Assembly (NCBI RefSeq): GCF_900177405.1
Contig: NZ_LT840185.1
Span: 2,161,501-2,225,500, forward strand
DNA from: Allosphingosinicella indica
Lineage (GTDB): Bacteria; Pseudomonadota; Alphaproteobacteria; Sphingomonadales; Sphingomonadaceae
Reading direction: 5' to 3'
Length of the DNA: 64,000 nucleotides
In this document: positions 46,378 to 55,551 of the stretch, piece after piece
Numbering within the stretch: position 1 is the first letter of the stretch
How the letters are laid out: each line of letters opens with the position of its first letter
Notes under the pieces: model-generated
The model's database searches: none
The model's input: only the letters and a program-made list of their open reading frames with translations
Told to the model about the DNA's origin: nothing
Made by a program: the position numbers and the translations under genes

Positions 46378-47688
46378 ATGAAAGAGCACCTCTCCCAGCA
46401 TCGCCGCGCCATCGTCGTGTTGCTTGCGACCGTAGCGCTTCCCTTCACTCCCGCGCTTGCGCAGGAGGCCGCAGCGCCCGTCGCGGTGACGCCGCCGCCC
46501 GTAGCGACGACGCCTCCGGTCACGACGGCCGCGCCGCCGGTCGTGCGGGTGACGCCGCCGCCGGTAACGAGCGCGCCGGCGCCCGTCGCTGCTACGCCGC
46601 CCGCGCCTGTCGCCCCGGCGATTTCCCGCCCGCCCGTGGTGGAAGAAGAGCCAGTGATCGAGGAAGAGGCAGCGCCGCCGCCGCGCGCGGCACGATCTGC
46701 TCCGCGAGCGCGTACTACTGCGCCGGTTGCCCAGGCTGCACCGGTCGATACGCCGCCGGTCGAGGCCGACAGCATGGCCCCGATCGAGGCCGCTCCGATC
46801 TCGCCGCCGTTGGCTGAGCCGGTCGCACCGCCGGTTGCCGAAGTGCCGCCTGCCGAACCGGTGGCGAGCAATGATCCGCCGGCCTGGCCGTGGGCTGTCG
46901 GCGCTGCCGCGCTGCTGATCGCCACGGTCGCGCTGTTCGCGATGCGCCGTCGTCGGCGTTTGGCCACGGAAGAGGAGTTCTATGAAGATCCGCTTCTGGC
47001 CGATCCTCTCGCCGACCCGCTCGCCGAGCCGGTCGCGGTCGAGCCCGATCCGTTCGTGGCGACGCCGCAGCCGACGATCGCGCCGATTCCGGTCGCCGCC
47101 GCGGCGCCGATTGCTACGGCTGCCGCGGTTTCGTCGGTCGAATCCGCCGAAGTAACCCAGGCGGAAGCCGAGGATATCGAAGCGATGGCCGCTTCGTCCG
47201 ACCCGGACGCCGGCCGCCCTTGGCTCGAATTCATGATGCGCCCCGTCCGCGCCGGCACCAACGATGACGATGCGGTTGTCGAGTTCGACCTTACCGTCGG
47301 CAATACCGGATCGGTGCCTGCCCACGACGTGCGCATCTCGAGCTGGATGTTCGCAGCCGGTTCTCCGCAGGAATCGGAGATGGAGCGGATGCTGATCGAG
47401 CCGCCTGCCGACGCCAAGCTGTCGCGTGTGTCGATCGAGCCCGGTGATGCCGCGCGGGTCGAGGCGGCGGTGGCGCTGCCCAGGTCTGCGCTTCGCGGTT
47501 CGGTACTGCCGGTGGTCGTCGCCGACGCACGCTACACGCTGCCGGACGGCACCGAAGGTCGCACCTCCGCATCCTTTGCGGTTGGCCTGCCGAGCGGCGA
47601 GGGGCTCGAGGCTTTTGCGGTCGACATGCCCTCAGGCCTCCACGAAGGCGTCGAAGCGCGTCTCCACGGTGAACCCGAGCGCGTCTGA
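46378..47688 (+). CDS. Pro/Ala-rich membrane-anchored protein of unknown function
   Basis: The protein has 436 residues with a signal peptide (AIVVLLATVALPFTPALAQ), a Pro/Ala/Val-rich low-complexity region (about 30-165), a single membrane segment (WPWAVGAAALLIATVALFAM, about 175-194) followed by basic residues, an Asp/Pro/Ala-rich linker, and a C-terminal beta domain from about residue 275 (RPWLEFMMRPVRAGTNDDDA and FDLTVGNTGSVPAHDVRISS). This last part looks like an immunoglobulin-like or DUF11-like fold that would be in the cytoplasm if the Pro-rich part is periplasmic. No Shine-Dalgarno is clear. It shares its strand with the broken Pr6Pr gene and ends at the bidirectional terminator. Function unknown. 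Confidence 0.75.
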   Translation: MKEHLSQHRRAIVVLLATVALPFTPALAQEAAAPVAVTPPPVATTPPVTTAAPPVVRVTPPPVTSAPAPVAATPPAPVAPAISRPPVVEEEPVIEEEAAPPPRAARSAPRARTTAPVAQAAPVDTPPVEADSMAPIEAAPISPPLAEPVAPPVAEVPPAEPVASNDPPAWPWAVGAAALLIATVALFAMRRRRRLATEEEFYEDPLLADPLADPLAEPVAVEPDPFVATPQPTIAPIPVAAAAPIATAAAVSSVESAEVTQAEAEDIEAMAASSDPDAGRPWLEFMMRPVRAGTNDDDAVVEFDLTVGNTGSVPAHDVRISSWMFAAGSPQESEMERMLIEPPADAKLSRVSIEPGDAARVEAAVALPRSALRGSVLPVVVADARYTLPDGTEGRTSASFAVGLPSGEGLEAFAVDMPSGLHEGVEARLHGEPERV

Positions 47689-47710
47689 CGCACGACCCTA
47701 ACCCAAATGA

Positions 47711-47745
47711 AAAGGGCGGCCCCGCGAGGAGCCGCCCTTTCTTTT
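47711..47745. terminator. Bidirectional terminator between the Pro-rich gene and rplL
   Basis: AAAGGGCGGC and GCCGCCCTTT form a perfect 10-bp stem around CCCGCGAGGA, followed by CTTTT on the plus strand; the AAAG side gives the T-tract on the minus strand. It serves the convergent Pro-rich gene (plus) and rplL (minus). Confidence 0.85.
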
Positions 47746-47766
47746 CGATCCCGAAGGATGCGAGGC

Positions 47767-48144
47767 TTACTTGAGCTCGACGGTGCCGCCGGCTTCCTCG
47801 ATCTTCTTCTTGATCTCTTCGGCTTCCGCCTTGCTCACGCCTTCCTTGACGGGCTTCGGCGCGCCTTCGACGAGCGCCTTGGCTTCGCCCAGGCCCAGGC
47901 CGGTGATCGCGCGGACTTCCTTGATCACGTTGATCTTCTTGCCGCCGTCGCCGGTGAGGATGACGTCGAACTCGGTCTGCTCTTCGGCAGCCGGAGAAGC
48001 CGCGCCGCCGCCGGCCGGGCCGGCAACCGCAACCGCCGCAGCGGCCGAGACGCCCCACTTCTCTTCGAGCGCCTTCGCGAGGTCGGCGGCTTCGAGAACG
48101 GTCAGCTCGGAAAGCTTCTCAACGAGGGAATTGATGTCTGCCAT
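47767..48144 (-). CDS. rplL: 50S ribosomal protein L7/L12
   Basis: The protein has 125 residues: [20 protein letters not shown] is the N-terminal dimerisation domain, an Ala/Gly hinge ([20 protein letters not shown]) follows, and the C-terminal domain contains [19 protein letters not shown] and [16 protein letters not shown]12 forms the stalk that recruits translation factors. It is 56 bp downstream of rplJ and ends 20 bp before the terminator, so no readthrough into rpoB is expected without its own promoter. Confidence 0.98.
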   Translation of the reverse strand: MADINSLVEKLSELTVLEAADLAKALEEKWGVSAAAAVAVAGPAGGGAASPAAEEQTEFDVILTGDGGKKINVIKEVRAITGLGLGEAKALVEGAPKPVKEGVSKAEAEEIKKKIEEAGGTVELK

Positions 48145-48200
48145 GTCGTATCTCCATGCGGGGGACGCGCCCCCATTGGTTTCGTCTAAATTCGAAAGTC

Positions 48201-48716
48201 TCAGGCGTCTTCTTTCGCCGCATAGGCGCCGAACACCCGCGCCAGCTTCGCGGCCGGCGCATTGACGACCTGCGCGATCTTCGTAGCCGGCGCATTGACC
48301 AGCCCGATGATCTTGGCACGCAGTTCGTCGAGCGACGGAAGCTCGGCGAGCGCCTTCACTCCAGCAACGTCGAGTACGGCCTCGCCCATCGCCCCGCCGA
48401 CGATCTCGAACTTGTCGGTCGTCTTGGCGAAATCCACGGCGACCTTAGCGGCCGCAACGGGATCGGGCGAGGTGGCGATTGCCGTCGGGCCGGTCAGCAG
48501 ATTGCCGATCGGCGCGTAGGCGGTACCCTCGAGCGCGATGAGAGCGAGACGGTTCTTGGCTACCTTATAGCTGGCGCCAGCGTCGCGCATCTTGTTCCGG
48601 AGCTGGGTGGACTGGGCCACCGTCAGCCCGAGATTGCGGGTGATGACCACCACGCTCGTCTCGGAGAACGTCTGCTTGAGCTGGGCGACGGCTTCGGTCT
48701 TCTGAACGCGATCCAT
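48201..48716 (-). CDS. rplJ: 50S ribosomal protein L10
   Basis: The protein has 171 residues from the ATG at 48716: [20 protein letters not shown], then [14 protein letters not shown], and [21 protein letters not shown]10 is the base of the L12 stalk. GGAG stands close to the ATG. The 400-bp upstream region carries a strong hairpin and is expected to hold the L10 autoregulatory site. Upstream in-frame extensions (to 49001) are not conserved and are rejected. Confidence 0.97.
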   Translation of the reverse strand: MDRVQKTEAVAQLKQTFSETSVVVITRNLGLTVAQSTQLRNKMRDAGASYKVAKNRLALIALEGTAYAPIGNLLTGPTAIATSPDPVAAAKVAVDFAKTTDKFEIVGGAMGEAVLDVAGVKALAELPSLDELRAKIIGLVNAPATKIAQVVNAPAAKLARVFGAYAAKEDA

Positions 48717-49116
48717 GCCTCTCTCCAAACAAGCCCGGCGGACCATCCGCCGGACACGAAAAAGCGAGCGGAACATCCGCACGCCGCATTTGTCCAAGGG
48801 GGAGGGGCACTGCCGCAAAACCGGCAGACATGGGCGACGGGCAAAGCCGGCCGCTCGTAAAACCTTTCCCCGTCTAGGCTGGAAATTAAGAAGGCCGAAC
48901 GCCTTCACCAACTGTCTCGGACGGCGCGCAGCCGAGCGTGAGCCCGTCTGCGACGCGGCGCCAATAGGCGAACTCGCCGCGCGACGCAAGACATGGCTCA
49001 ACCTCCGTCCTCGTGACGTTCGCCGTGCCGCCGGGATGATGGTCGATGCCGCATAGCGCGCCGCCGTCCCGCCCGCCTAGCCGATCGCAGGATCGAATAG
49101 GGGGGTCTCGCCGCAC
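48717..49116. other. Leader and divergent intergenic region upstream of rplJ
   Basis: This 400-bp gap separates rplJ (minus) from the TPR-sulfotransferase gene (plus). It holds the hairpin at 48735-48753 near the rplJ start. It must contain promoters for both genes, but none could be picked by eye. No tRNA or plausible small ORF with a good Shine-Dalgarno was seen. Confidence 0.5.
48735..48753 (-). promoter_or_regulatory. Hairpin in the rplJ leader
   Basis: CCGGCGGA and TCCGCCGG form a perfect 8-bp stem with a three-base loop, 18 bases before the rplJ ATG on the minus strand. L10 in other bacteria represses its own translation by binding a structured leader; this hairpin may be part of that site. 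The full L10-L12 binding fold, which needs a longer leader, could not be recognised by eye. Confidence 0.45.
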
Positions 49117-51009
49117 ATGGCCGCAATCCTGCCGCAGGCACGCGACGCCATCGCATTCGCCCGGGCCGGCGACATTTCCCGCGCGCTGGCTTCGGGCGAA
49201 GCCGCCGTCCGGCTCGCCCCGTCGGACGGCGGCCTACGCTTCTTCGTGGGGATGCTCCACACCCGCCATCACGACCTGACGCGCGCCGTGCCGCACCTTC
49301 GCATCGCCGCCAAGCTAATGACCGACACACCGATCGCGCGGCTGGAGCTCGCGCGCGCGCTGATAGCCGTCGGCCGGCTGGACGAGGCCGAGGAGACGCT
49401 TGCGCCGGTCGCGGCGGCCGGTCCGGCCGGGCGCGATCTTCTCGGGCTGCACGGCCTGCTTCAGCAGCGCCGCGGCGATCATCATGCGGCGATCCGCATG
49501 TTCCGCCAGGCGGTGCACCGCGACGCGCGGGACTTCGAGAATTGGGCGAACCTGGGCGTCAGCCTGCTCGCGATCGGCCAGTCTACCGAGGCGGAGAAGG
49601 CGTTTGGCGACGCTTTGGAGCTGCGTCCCGATCTCCGCTGGGCCCGGATCAAGCGCGCCGAGGCGGCGGTGGGTGCCAGCCGAGGCGAGCATGCGCTGGC
49701 GAAAGCACGCGCCGTGGCCGACGCGTCCCCCAACGACGCTGATGCAATGCTTCTCGTTGCGCGGATCGAGGAGTTGCTCGATCGGCCTGTGCAAGCCGAA
49801 GCGGCGCTGCGCGAGGCGCTCGCCCGCGACCCCCGGTCCGCGCCGGCGATGATCGCGCTGGCGACGCTGGCCGAGCGCGACAATCGAGTCGAGGACTGCC
49901 GCAAGTTGCTGCACCGCGCCCGTGCGGCGGGCGCATCGGTGACTGAAACGGCGATCTTGGATGCGCGCATTGCGCTGCGCCAAGGCGATTGCGCCACGGT
50001 GATGACGGTGCTGCGCGATGCCGCTGCGGGCATAGACCCCGTAGCGCGGGCCGAACTGATCGGGCGCTGCCGCGACCGTGCCGGCGATCCGGAAGGAGCC
50101 TTCCTCGCCTTCACGGAAATGAACCGTCACATCGCCGGGCAACGTGCCGATCCCGCCGGCGAAGCGCTCGCCTTCCGCAATCGTATCGATGCCCGTCGCG
50201 CGCGGGCGACCCGGGAATGGCGGCAGGGGTGGGAGGATATCCTGCCCGCCGATCGCCGGTCCGATCCCGTCTTCATGTTCGGCTTCCCGCGCTCGGGCAC
50301 CACCCTGCTCGACACCTTCTTGATGGGTCATCCGGGCGTCGTCGTGCTGGAAGAGCAGCCGGTGCTGCAAGCCGCAATGGATGCGGTCGGCGGCGCTGTA
50401 GACGATCCTGCCGTGCTGACAGCCGAGTCGGTAGTCGCGATGCGGGCTGCTTACTTCCAGGCCGCAGATCGCCTCGCCCCCGACGCTGCCCAGAAACTGC
50501 TGATCGACAAGGCGCCGTTGGGTGCTGTCGAAGCCGCGTTGGTGCACCGCCTGTTCCCGCAGGCCCGCTACATTTTCGTCGAGCGCCATCCCTGCGATGT
50601 CGTGTTGAGCGGGTTCATGGCGGCGTTCGATCCGCGCGGGGGGATGGCCAACTTCCTTTCGCTCAAAGATGTGGCACAGCTCTACGACACGCTCACCGGA
50701 TATTGGCACCACTGCCGCGAATTGTTCGATCTGCCGACGTGCAACGCCCGCTACGAACGGCTGATCGTTGATCCCCAGGCCGAGCTGGGCATGATCGCGG
50801 ACTTTCTCGGCATCACTGTCCATGCCGGCATGCTCGATCATCGCACAACGGCAGGGAAGCGCTCGCATATCCCCACGCCGAGCTACGCACAGGTATCCGC
50901 ACCGCTGCACAGTCGAGCCGCTGGGCGATGGCTGCGCTACCTGCCGGTGCTGAACGACGTGATGCCAATCCTTCGCCCGTGGGCTGAACGCATGGGCTAT
51001 GCCATGTGA
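49117..51009 (+). CDS. TPR repeat protein with C-terminal sulfotransferase domain
   Basis: The protein has 630 residues. Residues 1-340 are TPR-like helical repeats (ARDAIAFARAGDISRALA, LQQRRGDHHAAIRMFRQA, and others). Residues about 380-620 form a sulfotransferase domain with the PAPS-binding loop PRSGTTLLDTF (about 389-399), the 3'-phosphate site VERHPCDVVLSGFM, and a late GKRSHIPTPSYAQVS segment. It would transfer sulfate from PAPS to a carbohydrate, protein or lipid. No sulfation genes lie nearby. The TPR-sulfotransferase fusion is common in marine and sphingomonad genomes. It ends in an inverted repeat, and the LytS-like gene follows 118 bp later. Confidence 0.85.
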   Translation: MAAILPQARDAIAFARAGDISRALASGEAAVRLAPSDGGLRFFVGMLHTRHHDLTRAVPHLRIAAKLMTDTPIARLELARALIAVGRLDEAEETLAPVAAAGPAGRDLLGLHGLLQQRRGDHHAAIRMFRQAVHRDARDFENWANLGVSLLAIGQSTEAEKAFGDALELRPDLRWARIKRAEAAVGASRGEHALAKARAVADASPNDADAMLLVARIEELLDRPVQAEAALREALARDPRSAPAMIALATLAERDNRVEDCRKLLHRARAAGASVTETAILDARIALRQGDCATVMTVLRDAAAGIDPVARAELIGRCRDRAGDPEGAFLAFTEMNRHIAGQRADPAGEALAFRNRIDARRARATREWRQGWEDILPADRRSDPVFMFGFPRSGTTLLDTFLMGHPGVVVLEEQPVLQAAMDAVGGAVDDPAVLTAESVVAMRAAYFQAADRLAPDAAQKLLIDKAPLGAVEAALVHRLFPQARYIFVERHPCDVVLSGFMAAFDPRGGMANFLSLKDVAQLYDTLTGYWHHCRELFDLPTCNARYERLIVDPQAELGMIADFLGITVHAGMLDHRTTAGKRSHIPTPSYAQVSAPLHSRAAGRWLRYLPVLNDVMPILRPWAERMGYAM

Positions 51010-51031
51010 CGTTCGCCGCGACGAACGTCAC
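51006..51031. repeat. Perfect inverted repeat at the end of the sulfotransferase gene
   Basis: GTGACGTTCG (51006-51015) and CGAACGTCAC (51022-51031) form a perfect 10-bp stem with a six-base loop; it covers the stop codon of the preceding gene. There is no T-run after it, so it is not a classical terminator. The arms contain the sequence CGTTCG, which also occurs in the nearby direct repeats, so the palindrome may be part of a regulator site upstream of the LytS/LytTR operon. Confidence 0.6.
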
Positions 51032-51047
51032 GGAGACGCGACGAACG
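51018..51047 (-). promoter_or_regulatory. Candidate LytTR (AlgR-like) direct repeats upstream of the kinase-regulator operon
   Basis: On the minus strand CGTTCGTCGC occurs twice (51018-51027 and 51038-51047), exactly 20 bp apart, in the region 80-110 bp upstream of the LytS-like ATG. The core is close to the AlgR box (CCGTTCGTC), and LytTR proteins usually bind two direct repeats about two helical turns apart. This suggests autoregulation of the operon by its own regulator. Confidence 0.5.
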
Positions 51048-51127
51048 CCATCGTTACGCAACCAGGATATTCGCCGAAGCGGTCGTGGTAGTGCTAATGG
51101 GACGCTCCGCGTCTGAGCCGGCAGCCC

Positions 51128-52210
51128 ATGAACCTATCGCAGAACCTTCCAGTCGATCTTAGCATCCAGCGGTCGCGCCGCCGCGCGACATGGCTTTTGA
51201 TCGCAGCTTTCTGGGTTTTGACCTTCTCGGTCCTTGCGCTTCGCACGCTGATTACCGATTCCCTACCGTTCATCATGCTCGCGCCGCGACGGCTGCTCGC
51301 GGCGGCGTTTGGCGCTTCGCTTTGCCTGCTGATGGTCTGGGTATTCTCCGGTTTGCGCAATCGCAGCTTCAGCGAGCGTGTGGCAGTCGGGCTGGTCGGC
51401 GCCGTTCTGATGTCCATCGCGCAGACGATGTTCATATCGCTTCTCTATCGTGTGCTGATGCCGCTTCCCGATCGCGGCCCTCTGCTCTGGGAAGCGAGCG
51501 CGCAGTGGGTAATGGTTTGGACCGGCTATTACCTGGCCTGGACGGGTACGCACCTCGCGCTGACCTATCACTGGGAAGCGGAGGACCGGCATCGCCAATA
51601 TGCGATGATGCAGGAGCTTGCGCAGGAGGCGCATATCGCCGCGCTCCGCTATCAGGTGAACCCGCATTTCCTTTTCAACACGCTCAACGCCATTTCCGCG
51701 CTGGTGACAGAGGGGCGGAGGGAAGAGGCGGAGGCGATGCTGCTCAACCTCTCGGCGTTCTTGCGGTCGACGCTGAGCGGAGACCCGGGCGGCATCATTC
51801 CGCTCTCCGACGAGATCGCCCTGCAGCGCCTCTATCTCGCTATCGAGGAAGCGCGTTTTTCGGAGCGGATGCGGGTCGAACTGGATGTTCCTGAAGAGCT
51901 AGCGCACGTAGGCGTGCCCGCGTTGATCCTCCAGCCGCTGATCGAAAATGCCGTTCGCTACGGCGTCGGCCGTTCGGAGGCGATGACCACGATACGGGTC
52001 TCGGCGACCGGTGACGAAGCCGGGTTGCGCATAGCGGTGGAGGACGACGGCGCGGGCGGCGAGGGCGCAGGCGGCATCGGCATCGGCCTCGCCAATGTCC
52101 GCGACCGGCTGCAGGCGCATTTCGGCGAGCGCGGCAACATGGAGGCAGGGCCCCGCGAAGGGGGCGGCTATCGCACCGTGATCCGTTTGCCGCTGGCCGG
52201 GGTGGCATGA
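51128..52210 (+). CDS. Sensor histidine kinase, LytS/YehU family
   Basis: The protein has 360 residues. Four membrane segments occupy the N-terminal part (about 20-145), followed by the His_kinase (PF06580) box: LRYQVNPHFLFNTLNAISAL with the phospho-accepting His, then the N box LQPLIENAVRYGVG and a glycine-rich GIGIGLANVRDRLQAHFG. The sensor input is in the membrane, with no large extracellular domain. It pairs with the LytTR response regulator, whose ATG overlaps the kinase stop by 4 bp. The pair is upstream of the convergent adhesin gene. Confidence 0.93.
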   Translation: MNLSQNLPVDLSIQRSRRRATWLLIAAFWVLTFSVLALRTLITDSLPFIMLAPRRLLAAAFGASLCLLMVWVFSGLRNRSFSERVAVGLVGAVLMSIAQTMFISLLYRVLMPLPDRGPLLWEASAQWVMVWTGYYLAWTGTHLALTYHWEAEDRHRQYAMMQELAQEAHIAALRYQVNPHFLFNTLNAISALVTEGRREEAEAMLLNLSAFLRSTLSGDPGGIIPLSDEIALQRLYLAIEEARFSERMRVELDVPEELAHVGVPALILQPLIENAVRYGVGRSEAMTTIRVSATGDEAGLRIAVEDDGAGGEGAGGIGIGLANVRDRLQAHFGERGNMEAGPREGGGYRTVIRLPLAGVA

Positions 52211-52968
52211 GCGCGCTGCGCGCAATCCTGATCGACGACGAGCCGCTCGCCACACGGCGGTTGAGCGCAACCCTGGCCGATATCGGCGAGGTCGATATCG
52301 TCGGCAGCAGCTCCAATGCATGCCGTGGCGTCGAAATGATCGATCGTTTGCGGCCCGACGTCGTCTTTCTCGACATCGCGATGCCCGGGCTGGACGGCTT
52401 CGATGTGGTTGCCCGCATGCCGCAGCCTGATACGCCCGCCGTGGTGTTCGTCACCGCTTACGACAATCGTGCCGTCGATGCCTTCGCGATCGACGCCGTA
52501 GATTACCTCATGAAGCCGGTCGCGCGGGATCGGCTAGCCTCCTCGATCACGCGCGTGCGGCAATGGCTCGGCGCACGCGACTCAGGCCGCGATGACACCG
52601 GCGCCGAAGCCGCTCCGCAGTTCCTTGCCGACGACAGCCTGTGGGTGCACCGTCACCAGGAGTTCGTCCGGGTTCCGATCGCCAAAATCGCGTGGCTGGA
52701 GGCGCAAGGCGATTATGTTCAGATCCATGCCAAAGGGGGAGGCGGGCTGCTTCGGGCCACGCTCAACACGCTGGAGGCAAAGCTCGATCCGGCGACGTTC
52801 ATCCGCGTGCATCGTTCGGCAATCTGCCGCCGGGACGCGATCATCGCGCTGAAACGCAAGCCGACCGGCGCGCTCGCGGTCTCGCTCGCCAACGGCGATT
52901 GGGCCCCGGTCGGCCGCACCTATGGCAGCGGCTTACGGGCGATGTTGAAGCGCCTGCGCGGCGCCTGA
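52207..52968 (+). CDS. LytTR family response regulator
   Basis: The protein has 253 residues. The receiver domain starts ILIDDEPLATRRL (two acidic residues) with the phospho-acceptor in DVVFLDIAMPGLDGFDVV (about residue 57) and the conserved Lys in YLMKPV. The LytTR DNA-binding domain (about 150-250) has VPIAKIAWLEAQGDYVQIH and FIRVHRSAICRRD. It probably acts as the transcriptional output of the LytS-like kinase. Its stop is 3 bp before the stop of the convergent YadA-like adhesin gene. Direct repeats resembling the AlgR box precede the operon. Confidence 0.93.
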   Translation: MSALRAILIDDEPLATRRLSATLADIGEVDIVGSSSNACRGVEMIDRLRPDVVFLDIAMPGLDGFDVVARMPQPDTPAVVFVTAYDNRAVDAFAIDAVDYLMKPVARDRLASSITRVRQWLGARDSGRDDTGAEAAPQFLADDSLWVHRHQEFVRVPIAKIAWLEAQGDYVQIHAKGGGGLLRATLNTLEAKLDPATFIRVHRSAICRRDAIIALKRKPTGALAVSLANGDWAPVGRTYGSGLRAMLKRLRGA

Positions 52969-52971
52969 GCG

Positions 52972-55413
52972 CTAGAACTCGCCGGCGACGCCGACGCGGA
53001 CGACATTGTTCTGATTGCCGCCGTAAGCGAAGCCGGCGGTGACGGCGAAGGGGTTTGCGGTGTCGAAACGGTGGGCCAGCGCGCCGCCGATCGCCTGCGC
53101 ATCGCGGAAGGTCGCGCCGTTGACGACGTAGGAGGTGCGCCCGGGAGCCGAGGGCATCGGTGCCTGGCCGATCGCGGTCGCGGCGGCGATACCTTCGCGC
53201 GAATCGCGCTGCACGCGCGCAAGAGACTGATCGAGGCTAAGCAGCGCGTCCGGTCCGAAATCGGCGAGGGCGAGATTGCCGGCTGCGTCGGAAGTGACGT
53301 AGCGCAGCGGCCCTGTCTGCGCCGCCCGGCTTGCCGCCGAGCCGATGCCCGAAAGGGTATAGGTAGATGTCGCGGTGCCCAGTACGATCTGGCCGGGACG
53401 CGATGCGACGGCGCCTTCGCCGATCGCGACGCTGCCAGCCGCGCCGGCATTTGCGCCGTTGCCGAGCGCGATCGCCGACTGGCCGTTGGCGATGCTGTCC
53501 GCACCGATCGCGACGGCGCCAAGTCCGGTCGCGCGGTTGTCTGCGCCGATCGCCACGGCGCCGCGGCCGGTCGCGATATTGGGGTCGCCGATCGCCACCG
53601 CTCCGTTGCCCGACGCGACGTTGGCGAGACCGATCGACACTGCCGCGCCGTCCTGCGCGACCGCGCCGCTGCCGATCGCGACCGAATGATCGCCGCTGGC
53701 GACGCTGCCGCCACCCAAAGCGACGGCGTCCGCACCGCTGGCGATGGCCGCCGGGCCGGTGCTGCTCGTCTCGAGATAGGCGGTGCGCTCGAACGCGCGA
53801 TCGGCGGTGGCCTGTGCGACCGCGGTCTCTGCTGCGTTCGATGCATTCGCGGCCCGCGCTTGTGCCGCAAGCCCGTAGGCATCATCGGCTCGGCCCTGCG
53901 CCGCTGCCGCATCGCGCAACGCGCTGTCCGCGCTGGTCTGTGCCGCGCCGGCGCCGGCGAGCGCCGTATCGGCCGTCAACTGAGCCACCCCTGCGTAGCT
54001 GAGTGCCATATCGGCAGTGCCTTGCGCGGCGGCGGCATCCCCCACTGCGACGTCGGCAGTGCTCTGGGCTGCCGCGGCATCCGCAATACCGTCATTGGCC
54101 AAAGCCCGAGCGGTTGCCGCTTCCAATCGCGCGAGGTCGGCGGTGCCTTGTGCCGCAGCCGCGTCGCTGGTTGCAGCATCGGCCGTATCTTGTGCGCCCG
54201 ACGCTGCTGCAAGCGCGCTGTCGCCCGTAGCCTGCGCCGCTGCGGCTTCGGCACGCGCGACCGTTGCTGTGCCTTGCGCGATGGCGGCGTCACTGAGGGC
54301 GTCGTCCGCGGTGGTCTGAGCGCCGGATGCTGCTGCGAGCGCGTCATCTGCGGTGCCCTGGGCATTGGTCGCCTCGCTTCGCGCGGTGTCGGCTGTGCTT
54401 TGCGCGGTTGCCGCGTCGGTGAGCGCGTTATCCGCCGTGCTCTGTGCTGTCGCCGCATCCGCGAGCGCGTCATCTGCGCTGCTCTGCGCTGTCGCTGCAT
54501 CCGCGCGCGCGGCGTCGGCAGTAGCCTGAGCGGCTGCGGCGTCGGCCAACGCGTTCGTCGCATCGCTTGCGGCGGCGGAGACGGCCTGATCAGTCGCGTG
54601 GAGCTGACTACCAGTCACGGCGTCAGTGCTGGTCGCGCCGACGCGGCCGGCAGTGACGTTGGTGATCGCGCGGGTCGCGCCGCTGGCACCGACAGACACA
54701 CTGTCCGCTTCGTCCGCGACCGATCCCTGGCCGAGCGCGACGGCGTTGCGCGCTGTCGTCCGGCTGTTCGCGCCGAGCGCGGTACCGTTCGCCGCGATGC
54801 CGCCGCCGTCGGCAGATGCGCTCGCGCCATTGCCCAGCGCCACGCTGTTGGTGCCGAGCGCCTGCGCGCTTTCCCCTGCTGCATTCGATCCACCGATGGC
54901 GGTGCCGTAATTGCCGCTGGCACGCGCGCCGCTGGCGCCGTTCGCCGCACCGCTGCCGATAGCCGTCGAACCGAGGCCGCTGGCGGAAGCACCCGCGCCA
55001 CCCGCACCGCCGGCCGCGCCGTAGGTACCTTGCGCGCCCGAACCGATCGCGACCGATCCGGAGCCCGTCGCCGCGGCGCCAGCACCGCCCGGGCCCGCAT
55101 TGCCGGCCGTGGCATTGCCGCCGTTGCCGCCCGACCCGACCGAGATCGCGCCCGCACCGTTGCCGTTGGCGCCTGCGCCGCCATTGCCGCCGCGCCCTGC
55201 GCTGGAGTTGCCGCCACGGCCGCCGGAGCCGACGCCGAGACCGGTCGGTCCCGCCGTAGCCGCGGCACCGGCGGTGGGGGCAGGGGCAACGGTGCCGCTG
55301 CCAGCCGCGCCTCCGTTTCCGAAGACGAGTTGCGCCAGCGCGGGATGCGCAAAGCCGCACGCGGCGGCGGCGGCAAGCAGGCCCACCCGGCGGTGGTAAC
55401 GGAGCGCGGACAT
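52972..55413 (-). CDS. YadA-like trimeric autotransporter adhesin
   Basis: The protein has 813 residues. A signal peptide ([18 protein letters not shown]) is followed by a Gly-rich segment, then YadA-head repeats ([34 protein letters not shown]; about 115-245) and a neck, [20 protein letters not shown] (about 250-270). The stalk (about 285-545) consists of 14-residue repeats, each ending in a pattern like AQGTADxAL. A second head (about 555-670) with [10 protein letters not shown]-type repeats comes before a 70-residue C-terminal membrane anchor ending in VRVGVAGEF. Such proteins trimerise in the outer membrane and bind surfaces. It lacks a long ESPR signal extension. Having heads on both sides of the stalk is unusual. 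The LytS/LytTR operon lies next to it and convergent. Confidence 0.85.
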   Translation of the reverse strand: MSALRYHRRVGLLAAAAACGFAHPALAQLVFGNGGAAGSGTVAPAPTAGAAATAGPTGLGVGSGGRGGNSSAGRGGNGGAGANGNGAGAISVGSGGNGGNATAGNAGPGGAGAAATGSGSVAIGSGAQGTYGAAGGAGGAGASASGLGSTAIGSGAANGASGARASGNYGTAIGGSNAAGESAQALGTNSVALGNGASASADGGGIAANGTALGANSRTTARNAVALGQGSVADEADSVSVGASGATRAITNVTAGRVGATSTDAVTGSQLHATDQAVSAAASDATNALADAAAAQATADAARADAATAQSSADDALADAATAQSTADNALTDAATAQSTADTARSEATNAQGTADDALAAASGAQTTADDALSDAAIAQGTATVARAEAAAAQATGDSALAAASGAQDTADAATSDAAAAQGTADLARLEAATARALANDGIADAAAAQSTADVAVGDAAAAQGTADMALSYAGVAQLTADTALAGAGAAQTSADSALRDAAAAQGRADDAYGLAAQARAANASNAAETAVAQATADRAFERTAYLETSSTGPAAIASGADAVALGGGSVASGDHSVAIGSGAVAQDGAAVSIGLANVASGNGAVAIGDPNIATGRGAVAIGADNRATGLGAVAIGADSIANGQSAIALGNGANAGAAGSVAIGEGAVASRPGQIVLGTATSTYTLSGIGSAASRAAQTGPLRYVTSDAAGNLALADFGPDALLSLDQSLARVQRDSREGIAAATAIGQAPMPSAPGRTSYVVNGATFRDAQAIGGALAHRFDTANPFAVTAGFAYGGNQNNVVRVGVAGEF
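53779..54561 (-). repeat. 14-residue (42-bp) stalk repeats in the adhesin gene
   Basis: Residues about 285-545 can be read as roughly 18 degenerate copies of a 14-residue unit such as [42 protein letters not shown] and [14 protein letters not shown]. Fourteen residues correspond to two heptads, so a left-handed trimeric coiled coil is expected. The DNA copies differ, so the repeat is old, but copy-number change by slippage or recombination is possible. Confidence 0.8.
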
Positions 55414-55489
55414 GTTCTTCCCCCGAAACTATCGAGGGATCTTCAACCAAATCCCGGTAAACATTCCGATAAGGATGAACTTGTCGTCC

Positions 55490-55524
55490 ATAACGAAGAA
55501 GGGCCGCGGCTTGCGCCACGGCCC
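55490..55524 (-). terminator. Terminator after rplA
   Basis: On the minus strand GGGCCGTGGC, a four-base loop and GCCGCGGCCC form a stem with one mismatch, followed by TTCTTCGTT. It starts 28 bp after the rplA stop. It separates rplKA from the adhesin gene, which is on the same strand. Confidence 0.8.
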
Positions 55525-55551
55525 CTCGCCATTCGAACCTGGTATCGCGGA

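Noticed and set aside
53779-54561. Regular repeats that could suggest a CRISPR array
   Set aside because: The 42-bp units are degenerate, contiguous and encode coiled-coil stalk repeats with no unique spacers or cas genes.
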